This document shows, one piece after another, positions 15,390 through 22,731 of a DNA stretch of 64,000 nucleotides (positions are counted from its first letter, which is position 1; every line of letters starts with the position of its first letter). The notes under the pieces were generated by a model. The model ran no database searches, had not been told where the DNA came from, and saw only the letters and a program-made list of their open reading frames with translations. Source of the DNA: Nitrospira japonica (GTDB lineage Bacteria > Nitrospirota > Nitrospiria > Nitrospirales > Nitrospiraceae); the NCBI RefSeq assembly GCF_900169565.1, contig NZ_LT828648.1, positions 1,614,876-1,678,875 on the forward strand. Direction: 5' to 3'. Made by a program: the position numbers and the translations under genes.

Positions 15390-17069
15390 TTATTGGCGCA
15401 GTTTGGCCCAGGCCTTTTGATATTCTTCGAAGGAATCGACTTCAACCCAACCTTTGAAGATCGGGACGGCTTCGACCCGTTGGCCTTGGTCGATCAATTC
15501 CTGAATCAGATCGGTAAACGAGGCTTTGACGACGGCGCCGGCTTCGTGGAACCCATCGGATTTATAGCGTTCCAGGGCGGCCCGATACCCGGCTTTGAAT
15601 GCGGCGATGCCCTTCTCGGAGAACATGGCCATACCGATGAATTCACCGTGCGCTTGGTCGTGGGGTAGATGCTGTCCGATCTTGATGATCCGATGCTCTC
15701 CGTCCGGCATGACGAATCGAGACAGATAGCTCTTGCCGGGAGCATCGGCCAGACTGACCAAATCGGGGTTGATATGGACCGGTTGCCGGTCACGCTGGCG
15801 CTCCTCCTGCCAAGCCAGATCCACGACCAGCGCGATGTCCGCCGGACTCTTCAGAAGTTTTTCGAGGATCGTGTTGTCGAAGACGATATCGCCGTACAGG
15901 ATGATCGTTCGGCCCTTCATCTCGCTTTCGGCGCAGAAGATCGAGAAGAGGTCGCCGGTTTCTTCGTAGCGGTCGTTGTCGTAGTACCGGATGTTCGGAA
16001 GGGTGATCGCCTCTTTCTTGTAGCCGCGGACGAGGGCGATCTCCTTGATGTTGCATTCGTTCAAGGCGGAGATCTGCCGTTCGAGAATCGTTTTGCCCTT
16101 GATGTCCAGCAGGCACTTGGGCATGTCTGCAATGAGAGGAAGCAATTGCTTCTCGAATCCGGCGGCCGGGATGACGGCTGTGATCTGCTCTCCGCCGACG
16201 GGAAGGAATTGACGCTCATCCCGCTCCATCTGCGGAACTCCGACGATGTCGTAGACTTCCGGCAGCGTGACGATGCGGTCGTTTGCGGCGCCGGGCCTGG
16301 TGTCCCGTTTGATGAGATCCAGCGTATCGCGCATCGCGCGGATCGCCGCGCGGACCGGCTGGTTGGCATAGATGATGATTTTTACGCCCGCGTCTTCCAT
16401 TTCCTCGGCGGTCGTCTGGTCGAAAATCGTCGGCACGACCACCAGAGGCACGCGTCCGGACCAGGCTTTGTACACCGCGCGCAGCTCATCGAATTTTTTT
16501 GACTTGGAATGGATCAAGACGGCGTCGGCACCGGCCTCCGCGTAGGCTTCCGCCCGTTTGAGGGCTTCCTCCTGCCCCCATCCGGCAATCAGGGCTTCGG
16601 TCCTGGCAATGACCATGAAGTCGGGGGAAAGCTGGGACGCTTTCGCCGCCTTGATCTTGCCGCAATGTTCGTCCACGGCAATGAGCTCGCGGCGGACGCC
16701 CGCGTAAAAGCTGCAGCGCTTGGGATAGACGTTATCCTCGATGCAAATCGCCGCGACGCCCGCCCGCTCCCGGTCGGTCACCGTGCGCATGACGTTCAGC
16801 GCGTTTCCATAGCCGGTGTCGCAATCGGCGATGACCGGAATCGAAACCGCTTCGGCGATGTTTCGTTCGACTTCAAGTTGCTCGCTGGAGGTGATGAAGC
16901 TGGCGTCCGGAATGCATTTGAGCGAAGCGGAGATGGCAAATCCGCTGGCCCATACACCGTCAAATCCCGCCCGCTCGATGAGGCGGGCGCTGAGGGCGTC
17001 GTGTGCCCCGACAACTTTCAACGCACCGGGTTTCTTAAGGGCAGCCCGAAGTTTAGCAGCGTTCGTCAT
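15390..17069 (-). CDS. aepX: phosphoenolpyruvate mutase fused to nucleotidyltransferase domain
   Basis: First committed step of phosphonate biosynthesis: PEP to phosphonopyruvate. Residues 1-~290 are an isocitrate lyase/PEP mutase barrel: Asp55, DCD (82-84) and Glu111 match the Mg-site acids. The gating loop reads EDNVYPKRCSF (111-121), where classical mutases have ED-K-x3-K-x-NS, so Lys117 is kept but Asn is replaced by Cys119. Residues ~295-559 are a sugar-nucleotide/choline-P cytidylyltransferase-like domain. Its first motif, PAAGFEKQL, lacks the usual GxGxR, though MPKCLLDI is kept. The fused domain suggests nucleotide activation of the phosphonate. It is encoded opposite to the rest of the pathway (18333-23713). 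Alternative: a lyase-like member with altered chemistry. Confidence 0.85.
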   Translation of the reverse strand: MTNAAKLRAALKKPGALKVVGAHDALSARLIERAGFDGVWASGFAISASLKCIPDASFITSSEQLEVERNIAEAVSIPVIADCDTGYGNALNVMRTVTDRERAGVAAICIEDNVYPKRCSFYAGVRRELIAVDEHCGKIKAAKASQLSPDFMVIARTEALIAGWGQEEALKRAEAYAEAGADAVLIHSKSKKFDELRAVYKAWSGRVPLVVVPTIFDQTTAEEMEDAGVKIIIYANQPVRAAIRAMRDTLDLIKRDTRPGAANDRIVTLPEVYDIVGVPQMERDERQFLPVGGEQITAVIPAAGFEKQLLPLIADMPKCLLDIKGKTILERQISALNECNIKEIALVRGYKKEAITLPNIRYYDNDRYEETGDLFSIFCAESEMKGRTIILYGDIVFDNTILEKLLKSPADIALVVDLAWQEERQRDRQPVHINPDLVSLADAPGKSYLSRFVMPDGEHRIIKIGQHLPHDQAHGEFIGMAMFSEKGIAAFKAGYRAALERYKSDGFHEAGAVVKASFTDLIQELIDQGQRVEAVPIFKGWVEVDSFEEYQKAWAKLRQ

Positions 17070-17080
17070 GATGGCCTCGC

Positions 17081-17109
17081 ATGATGCGAAAGCGCGACCC
17101 GCTTGTCAA
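17081..17109 (-). promoter_or_regulatory. candidate promoter of aepX
   Basis: Minus strand: TTGACA (17109-17104) and CATCAT (17086-17081) with a 17-bp spacer. The -10 box ends only 11 nt before the ATG at 17069, so the message would be nearly leaderless or the -10 is misplaced. A GAGG Shine-Dalgarno at 17075-17078 argues for the second possibility. Confidence 0.35.
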
Positions 17110-17136
17110 CCAAAAGTTTACGGCGGAGGCACGCAC

Positions 17137-17670
17137 TTAGAAGACTGTTGCCGAGTTGCCGTCGGCGATTTTTCCCCGTAGGGTTTGGCTCTCGAAAAAA
17201 ATGATGCCTCGATCCGCTCGATTCTCGTATCGCAGGGTGACTTCCGTTTCGAATCCTTGCCAGGCGTAAAACTTCACGGGACCGACGGAGAACTGCTCCA
17301 GGGCGTCGTCGAGCGGGCCGTAGAGTGACTGCAGATACGCCAGGATCTCGTCATGGGTTGCCTTGCCCTGGTATCGCACGGTGACCCGGGCGAACTGATC
17401 GTCGATCGTGGTGAACTTCATGGACTCCACCTGGGAAGGTCCCAGGTGCGGGGGCGCATTTTTCCCCTCATAGGTTTTCAATCGTCCGGCTTCCTCCGTC
17501 TTGCCGAAGGTTTCGGACTCCGACAATGCGGCTCCCCACGGAATCCCCTCGAATCCGTTCGGATCGTGCTGGAGAGGCACCGCAAACGCTACGAGGCTCG
17601 ACAGGAGCAGGGTCGATGCCGTTGACAGCACCCCCCGTAGAAGCACGCTGCAATAAGAGGGTTTGGCCAT
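17137..17670 (-). CDS. secreted hypothetical protein, paralogue of the adjacent gene
   Basis: A 177-aa exported protein of unknown function. The ATG at 17670 gives a signal peptide (LLRGVLSTASTLLLSSLVAFA) ending before VPLQHDPNGF. The mature part shares, in the same order as the gene upstream, DPxGFxxIxWG, QFARVTxRYxG, THxxILxYL, a GP-rich turn and RGxIFxxS. The two are therefore a tandem duplication, with 2 nt between them. Likely periplasmic. It lies between aepX and the phosphonate operon but has no phosphonate-enzyme signature. Confidence 0.65.
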   Translation of the reverse strand: MAKPSYCSVLLRGVLSTASTLLLSSLVAFAVPLQHDPNGFEGIPWGAALSESETFGKTEEAGRLKTYEGKNAPPHLGPSQVESMKFTTIDDQFARVTVRYQGKATHDEILAYLQSLYGPLDDALEQFSVGPVKFYAWQGFETEVTLRYENRADRGIIFFESQTLRGKIADGNSATVF

Positions 17671-17672
17671 GC

Positions 17673-18188
17673 TCAATCGGCTGTGTCGGCGATTTGATCG
17701 TTGAACAGAGGTGCCAGACTGCGGCTGTCGATGAAAATGAACCCGCGCTCGGTCGCTGCCTGGTAGGTCACGTTGATTTCCGAATCGGTCCCGCGCCAAT
17801 TGTACTGCTGATTGAGTCCGCGCACCATCTGCCCGGGCAGGCGTTCCACCGGGCCGAATTCTTCCTCGAGATAGACGAGAATCCGCTTGTGAGTCTGATC
17901 GCCTTTGTAGCGAATTGTGACTCTGGCGAACTGTTCGTCGACGGACGTCAACCGGACGCTTTCAACCGGGATGCCTCCGAACGACGGAGCATCACGGCTG
18001 AACTCATAGTCCCGAAGGTGGTCTCCCTCCTGCTTGACCTTCAAGTCCGGCCGTTCGGCCAACGACGAACCCCAGGCAATGTCGCGGAACCCCTTTGGGT
18101 CCTTCGTCATCGGCACGGCATGAAGGGCGTTGGGGAACCAGAGAAAAACGAATGCCAGAAGGAATAAATGTCCCGAGCGCTGTTTCAC
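17673..18188 (-). CDS. secreted hypothetical protein, paralogue of the adjacent gene
   Basis: A 171-aa exported protein from a GTG at 18188; the reading frame is open further upstream, but the start there would leave no sensible signal peptide. HLFLLAFVFLWFPNALHA is the hydrophobic core, with cleavage probably after AHA-like LHA. The mature region carries the block pattern shared with the downstream paralogue (KDPKGFRDIAWGSS, DEQFARVTIRYKG, THKRILVYL, RGFIFIDSRSL). It is divergently transcribed from the phosphonopyruvate decarboxylase operon, with a 144-bp shared upstream region. Confidence 0.6.
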   Translation of the reverse strand: MKQRSGHLFLLAFVFLWFPNALHAVPMTKDPKGFRDIAWGSSLAERPDLKVKQEGDHLRDYEFSRDAPSFGGIPVESVRLTSVDEQFARVTIRYKGDQTHKRILVYLEEEFGPVERLPGQMVRGLNQQYNWRGTDSEINVTYQAATERGFIFIDSRSLAPLFNDQIADTAD

Positions 18189-18256
18189 GGAAGGCCACCG
18201 GTATGTATGGAGCACGCTAACATGCGAAGATTCGAGGTGCAACCGTCCAGATTTCT

Positions 18257-18286
18257 TGAGAACACCTCGGTGCATGGCATATAATG
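18257..18286 (+). promoter_or_regulatory. promoter of the phosphonate operon
   Basis: TTGAGA (18257-18262) and a consensus TATAAT (18281-18286) with an 18-bp spacer, 46 nt before the ATG at 18333. Confidence 0.65.
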
Positions 18287-18332
18287 CGCGCGTTTTTCCC
18301 GTTGGGACCGCATACACGAGGAACAAGATCCG

Positions 18333-18830
18333 ATGATCGACAGCGATGCATTTGTACGGGCCATGCAGGACATGGGGGTGGATTTCTTTACCGGTGTGCC
18401 CGATTCGTTGCTCGGAGGCATCATCGCCGAGTTGATCGATCGGCATCTGTATACGCCGGCGGTACGCGAGGACGAAGCCGTGGCGATGGCCGCCGGAGCG
18501 TATATGGCCGGCAAGATTCCCGCCGTGCTGATGCAGAATTCGGGACTGGGCACGTCACTGAATACGCTCATCTCTCTCAATGTGATCTACCGGCAGCCCT
18601 GTATCCTGATCGTCTCGTGGCGGGGACAGGGTGGAAAGGATGCGCCGGAGCATCTCGTCATGGGAGAGGTGATGCCGCAATTTCTTGACACGATGAAGAT
18701 CCCTCACCGAACACTGACCGAGAAAACCGCCGTCGAGGATTTCAAGTGGGTGGCGGAGACGTTCATGAAGCAGCGCATTCCCGTCGCGCTCTTCATTGGT
18801 AAGGGTGTCGTCAAGGGACTGCACCCATGA
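18333..18830 (+). CDS. phosphonopyruvate decarboxylase, alpha (Pyr-domain) subunit
   Basis: A 165-aa TPP-enzyme Pyr domain. Together with the next gene it should decarboxylate phosphonopyruvate to phosphonoacetaldehyde, the irreversible step that pulls the PEP mutase equilibrium. VPDSLLGGII (about residues 22-31) and REDEAVAMAAGAY (45-57) are family motifs; Glu46 aligns with the Glu that activates the TPP aminopyrimidine. The single-chain enzyme is ~380 aa; here Pyr and PP domains are separate genes, as in the ComDE sulfopyruvate decarboxylases. Sulfopyruvate is therefore the main alternative substrate, but the PEP mutase and PhnW neighbours favour phosphonopyruvate. Confidence 0.85.
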   Translation: MIDSDAFVRAMQDMGVDFFTGVPDSLLGGIIAELIDRHLYTPAVREDEAVAMAAGAYMAGKIPAVLMQNSGLGTSLNTLISLNVIYRQPCILIVSWRGQGGKDAPEHLVMGEVMPQFLDTMKIPHRTLTEKTAVEDFKWVAETFMKQRIPVALFIGKGVVKGLHP

Positions 18831-18897
18831 ACCACCGAATGTCCGGGGTGTCCCCTGCGCGACGCAATCGGGACACCGTGATGAAAGGAACGATGTC

Positions 18898-19476
18898 ATG
18901 AGACCGGAGCAAGGGACTTTGATCAGCCGGGCTCAGGCCATCGGCGCCCTGTTAGAATTATTGACGGACCAGCCGGTCGTCATTTGCAATGGATTTCCAT
19001 CGCGCGAAGCGCACAAAATTGCGGACCGGGCCACGCATTTTTACATGATCGGATCCATGGGCAATGCGCCGGCGATCGCGCTGGGTGTGGCGCTGGCCAA
19101 GCCGAACAAGCAGGTCGTCACCTTCGACGGAGACGGCAACGTGCTCATGGGCATGGGGACCTTGGCCACCGTGGGCGCGCTGAAGCCGAAGAATTTCATC
19201 CACGTCGTGTTCGACAACGAAGTCTATGGGACGACCGGAAATCAGCCGACGATCTCGAATGTGGTGCCGCTGGACAAAGTGGCCAAGGCCGCCGGCTACG
19301 TGAATGTCGAGCGTGTGCGCGACCGGGAGGATCTTGTCTACGAATTCAAGGATATGCTCAAAAAGGACGGGCCCAGCATGCTGCTGGTCAAGGTCAATGA
19401 ATTCGCCGAGGATGCCGGCCGTGTCCTCCTCGAGCCGCCAGATTTAACCAAGCGATTCATGAAAGCGATAGAGTAG
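18898..19476 (+). CDS. phosphonopyruvate decarboxylase, beta (PP-domain) subunit
   Basis: A 192-aa TPP-binding PP domain, partner of the upstream Pyr subunit. The Mg/diphosphate motif is GDGN (78-81) through the downstream Asn107 in VFDNEVYG. MIGSMGNAPAIALGVALA is the usual segment before it. The ATG at 18898 is preceded by AAAGGA; a reading from 18796 overlaps the upstream gene and is not used. The two subunits lie 67 nt apart and are surely co-expressed. The active site is expected to form at the interface. Confidence 0.86.
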   Translation: MRPEQGTLISRAQAIGALLELLTDQPVVICNGFPSREAHKIADRATHFYMIGSMGNAPAIALGVALAKPNKQVVTFDGDGNVLMGMGTLATVGALKPKNFIHVVFDNEVYGTTGNQPTISNVVPLDKVAKAAGYVNVERVRDREDLVYEFKDMLKKDGPSMLLVKVNEFAEDAGRVLLEPPDLTKRFMKAIE

Positions 19477-19491
19477 GAGTCGAACCGCACC

Positions 19492-20574
19492 ATGATGTTG
19501 TTGAATCCGGGACCGGTCAACGTATCCGACAGAGTCAGACAGGCGCTCCTTCGGCAAGACATCTGTCACCGGGAGTCTGAATTCTCCGAGCTTCTGGCGG
19601 GGATTCAATCCAAGCTTCTGAAGGCCTTCGTACCGGGAGCGGAAGCCGACTATGTCGCCGTTCTGATCACCGGATCGGGAACGTCCGCCGTCGAAGCCGC
19701 CGTGCTGTCGTCCCTTCCGCACGGCAAACGCATGCTCGTTTTGAACAACGGAGTGTACGGCGAGCGCATGTCCCAGATGGTGGGGATTCACCGATTGGGC
19801 GCCTCGGAGTTGAAATTCGAGTGGACCGTGACGCCCGATCCCGAGCGATTGCGGTTGGCCCTCAGGCAGCATCCGGAAGTCCATGCCGTGGCCATGGTGC
19901 ATCATGAGACCACGACCGGATTGATCAATCCGGTCAAGGCGATCGCGGAAGTCGTCGACAGCCAAAACCGCGTATTTATTCTGGACGCCGTCAGCGCGTT
20001 GGGCGGTGAACCTCTCGATATCGCCGGAAATCACATCTACATGGTCGGCGGTACGGCGGGCAAATGCATTCAGGGATTTCCCGGCGTGTCGTTCGTACTC
20101 CTGCGGCGGGGATTCCTGGAGCGGATGCGGGCGTATCCCAAGCGCTCATGGTATCTCCATCTGACCCACTATGTGAACGATCAAGGGCAAGGGATCATTC
20201 CGTTCACGCCGGCCGTGCAGGTGTACTACGCGTTCGACGAAGCACTCAACGAACTCCTGGAAGAAGGGGTCGCCAAGCGCATCCAGCGCTATAAGAAAAT
20301 GGCGACGTTGATCCGGGAACGCATGGCTAAACTCGGCATGAAGGCGGTTCTGACACCGGATCGCCAATCCAATACCATCACCGCGTACTATCTGCCGGAA
20401 GGATTGTCCTACCAAACCCTCCATGACCAGTTGAAGGCGCAGGGCTACGTGATCTATGCCGGCCAAGGCAATCTGGAAAACAAGATTTTTCGAGTGGCCA
20501 ACATGGGGGCGTTGACCGAAGCGCAGTTTACGGCCTTTCTCGACGCCGTGGAACGGGTTTGTGCGTCCGCATGA
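19492..20574 (+). CDS. phnW: 2-aminoethylphosphonate:pyruvate aminotransferase
   Basis: A 360-aa PLP-dependent class V aminotransferase. In the biosynthetic direction it aminates phosphonoacetaldehyde to 2-aminoethylphosphonate. LLNPGPVNVSDRV and the CHRESEF block (residues 25-31) are typical of PhnW. Asp165 (FILDAVSAL) should contact the pyridine nitrogen, and GGTAGKCIQGFPG holds the Schiff-base Lys191. The family also serves AEP degradation, but no phosphonatase, PhnA-type enzyme or transporter is encoded nearby, while PEP mutase and decarboxylase are. The stop overlaps the next ATG (ATGA), indicating tight coupling to the nucleotidyltransferase. Confidence 0.88.
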   Translation: MMLLNPGPVNVSDRVRQALLRQDICHRESEFSELLAGIQSKLLKAFVPGAEADYVAVLITGSGTSAVEAAVLSSLPHGKRMLVLNNGVYGERMSQMVGIHRLGASELKFEWTVTPDPERLRLALRQHPEVHAVAMVHHETTTGLINPVKAIAEVVDSQNRVFILDAVSALGGEPLDIAGNHIYMVGGTAGKCIQGFPGVSFVLLRRGFLERMRAYPKRSWYLHLTHYVNDQGQGIIPFTPAVQVYYAFDEALNELLEEGVAKRIQRYKKMATLIRERMAKLGMKAVLTPDRQSNTITAYYLPEGLSYQTLHDQLKAQGYVIYAGQGNLENKIFRVANMGALTEAQFTAFLDAVERVCASA

Positions 20575-21290
20575 AAGCCGTCATTCTCGCCGCCGGCGTC
20601 GGTAAGCGGCTCTGGTCCGTGACCCAGCATCGTCCGAAGTGCCTGATTGAGATCGGCGGTCGGAGTCTGCTTCACCGGTATCTGCAATCACTGGGAGCGG
20701 TCGGCGTATCCCGAGCGGACATCGTCGTCGGATACAAACAGGAGCTGATCCGGTCGGCGGTGGATGCGGATTCGTGCGGGATACGGGTGAACTTTCTCGT
20801 CAATGAGCAATTCCATCGCGGCAGCATTTCTTCTCTCTGGGTGGCGCGGGCGGTCTTGGATGATGACGTCATCATCATGGACGCGGACGTGCTGTTTCAT
20901 CGTGAGATTCTCAGAAGACTGGTGAATTCCGCGTATCCCAACGCGTTGCTGATGGATGAGTCTGTCAAGCAGACCGGCGAGGAATGCATGGTGGTGATCG
21001 AGGGGGGGCGCGTCATTGCCCTGACCAAGCGTATGCCGTTGCATTACGATTACGCGGGTGAAGGCGTCGGATTTCTCAAGGTCAGGGCGGCGGATACCCC
21101 CCATATCGTGGCATCCCTGAAAACGTACGTCGATCGGGAAGCCTGGCAGATGGAATATGAGGACGCGTTGTCGGAATTCTTCAAGGACGTCAAGGTCGGG
21201 CACGAAAAAATCGGAGGTTTGCCCTGGACCGAGATCGATTTCATCGAGGACGTGGAGAGGGCCGAGCGGGACGTGTTGCCGAAACTGTGA
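20571..21290 (+). CDS. nucleotidyltransferase, probable 2-AEP cytidylyltransferase
   Basis: A 239-aa nucleotidyltransferase of the choline-phosphate/PntC type. The nucleotide-binding signature is intact: LAAGVGKRL (residues 6-14), then RPKCLIEI with the catalytic Lys. MDADVLFH is the metal-binding DxD-like segment and EIDFIEDVERAE the C-terminal acidic motif. It overlaps phnW by 4 nt. By position it should convert 2-AEP and CTP to CMP-AEP, the activated form used for tailoring phosphonates onto lipids or glycans; I infer this, the substrate is not proven by sequence. A choline-phosphate-type substrate is the alternative. Confidence 0.72.
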   Translation: MKAVILAAGVGKRLWSVTQHRPKCLIEIGGRSLLHRYLQSLGAVGVSRADIVVGYKQELIRSAVDADSCGIRVNFLVNEQFHRGSISSLWVARAVLDDDVIIMDADVLFHREILRRLVNSAYPNALLMDESVKQTGEECMVVIEGGRVIALTKRMPLHYDYAGEGVGFLKVRAADTPHIVASLKTYVDREAWQMEYEDALSEFFKDVKVGHEKIGGLPWTEIDFIEDVERAERDVLPKL

Positions 21291-21345
21291 GGCGCGGGCG
21301 CGCGTCGCGTCGGCGAGGGGCGCAATTCGAAGAGGGTGAGCCGAG

Positions 21346-22731
21346 ATGGGTGAAAGTCTGCTCGATCAACGGGCCGATCTGCAAGGACTCTCGACGGCCA
21401 TCCTGCTGCCGTCCGTGGACCTATTCGGCGCGCCGGTCAGAGGAGCGGTCGGGCCCCTGACGCCGATTGTGGGCATCAGTTTGTTCCAGCGCGCAGTCTT
21501 GACCTTTCAGCGGGCGGGCATTCGACAATTGATTGTGGTGGCCGGGGCGGAGGAGGAAGCGCTCAAACACGCCCTCGGTAAAGGACCTCGCGTGACGATC
21601 CCGGTGCGGTGGATGCCGATTCGGGAATTTCCGCTGGACGATCCGCGAACCTGGGAGGCTTTGGCCGCAGAAGCTCGAGGATTCTGTCTGGTGTCCGGAG
21701 CCACGGGCATCTTTTCCCGCGCCTTGGTCGAGCAACTCAGACAGGACGTCCAGGAAGGACACGCAATTGTCGTCGCACCCGGACGGCCTCGACCTGGGAC
21801 GAGTCAGGGCGATGTGGGATCGACGCGCCGCCTCGTCGAATCAGGGACGGGAGAGGCGGCGGATCTGGTGGTGCTGCCGGTCAATATCTTGAACGCTGCG
21901 GGATCAGCGACGCGCGAATCCGGCACCATTCCCGTCCGTCGGTGGATCGAGCAGGCGGCGGCGACCGGACGGTTGCGCGTGTGTTCGACCGGCTCAAACC
22001 AGGCTCAGTGGTATCGGGCGGTGCGAAACTCCCGTGACGTGCGTGCCGCGGAAAACCAGCTGTTTGCCTCGCTCAAGAGCGACCTTGAAGGTTTCGTCGA
22101 CCGGTATTTCAATCGAATCCTGTCCCGAAGGTTCACGCGGGTCTTTCTCTCGCTCGGATTGTCCCCGAACGCCGTGACGATGCTGGCCACATTCGTGGGG
22201 CTGGCTGCGGCCGCGGGATTCGCGATGGGGACATATGCCGCCGGCCTTACGGCAGCCGTATTGTTCCAACTTGCGGCGGTCATCGATTGCAGCGACGGCG
22301 AGATTGCGCGGCTGACGTTCACCGAGTCCCCGTTCGGAGCCTGGCTCGATATTGCCATGGACAATGTCGTCCACATGGCCATCTTCGGAGGAATCGCCTG
22401 GGGAAGCTACACCGCCGGTTCGGGAGATCCGTACGCCTGGGTGCCGTTGGTATTGGGGGCGGCCGCAATTCTGGGGAATGCCCTGTCATTCGGCCTGGTG
22501 GGCAAGGCTCAGAAGATCAAAGCGGCGAACGGGTGGAAGACCCTTGCGCAGGCGGCACGCTCCGAATTCATTCTGCAGAATCTGGCGAGCCGGGACTTTT
22601 CGGTCATCGTCCTGTTGTTTGCGCTCGTCGGCAGACTGGAGTGGTTTCTGTGGCTCGCGGCGATCGGATCCTTGACGTTCGCGGCGATCATGTTCTGGGT
22701 GGTTCGTTTTTCCTCGACCGGCCGTGGTTAA
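21346..22731 (+). CDS. nucleotidyltransferase-like domain fused to CDP-alcohol phosphatidyltransferase
   Basis: A 461-aa two-domain protein. Residues ~15-225 resemble a MobA-like nucleotidyltransferase but lack the GxGxR and PK motifs (LLPSVDLFGAPVRG instead), so this half looks degenerate. Residues ~245-460 form a polytopic CDP-alcohol phosphotransferase with a perfect signature: Asp314, DG (317-318), AR (321-322), Gly331, Asp335 and Asp339. It is expected to transfer a phospho- or phosphono-group from a CDP or CMP donor to a lipid or lipid-linked acceptor at the membrane. The architecture also resembles IPCT-DIPP synthase fusions, so phosphoinositol chemistry is an alternative. Context favours CMP-AEP as donor. 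Confidence 0.75.
   Translation: MGESLLDQRADLQGLSTAILLPSVDLFGAPVRGAVGPLTPIVGISLFQRAVLTFQRAGIRQLIVVAGAEEEALKHALGKGPRVTIPVRWMPIREFPLDDPRTWEALAAEARGFCLVSGATGIFSRALVEQLRQDVQEGHAIVVAPGRPRPGTSQGDVGSTRRLVESGTGEAADLVVLPVNILNAAGSATRESGTIPVRRWIEQAAATGRLRVCSTGSNQAQWYRAVRNSRDVRAAENQLFASLKSDLEGFVDRYFNRILSRRFTRVFLSLGLSPNAVTMLATFVGLAAAAGFAMGTYAAGLTAAVLFQLAAVIDCSDGEIARLTFTESPFGAWLDIAMDNVVHMAIFGGIAWGSYTAGSGDPYAWVPLVLGAAAILGNALSFGLVGKAQKIKAANGWKTLAQAARSEFILQNLASRDFSVIVLLFALVGRLEWFLWLAAIGSLTFAAIMFWVVRFSSTGRG

Noticed and set aside
21346-22731. Bifunctional inositol-phosphate cytidylyltransferase/DIPP synthase as the firm call
   Set aside because: The architecture is similar, but the nucleotidyltransferase half lacks catalytic motifs and the gene sits in a phosphonate operon; kept only as an alternative.
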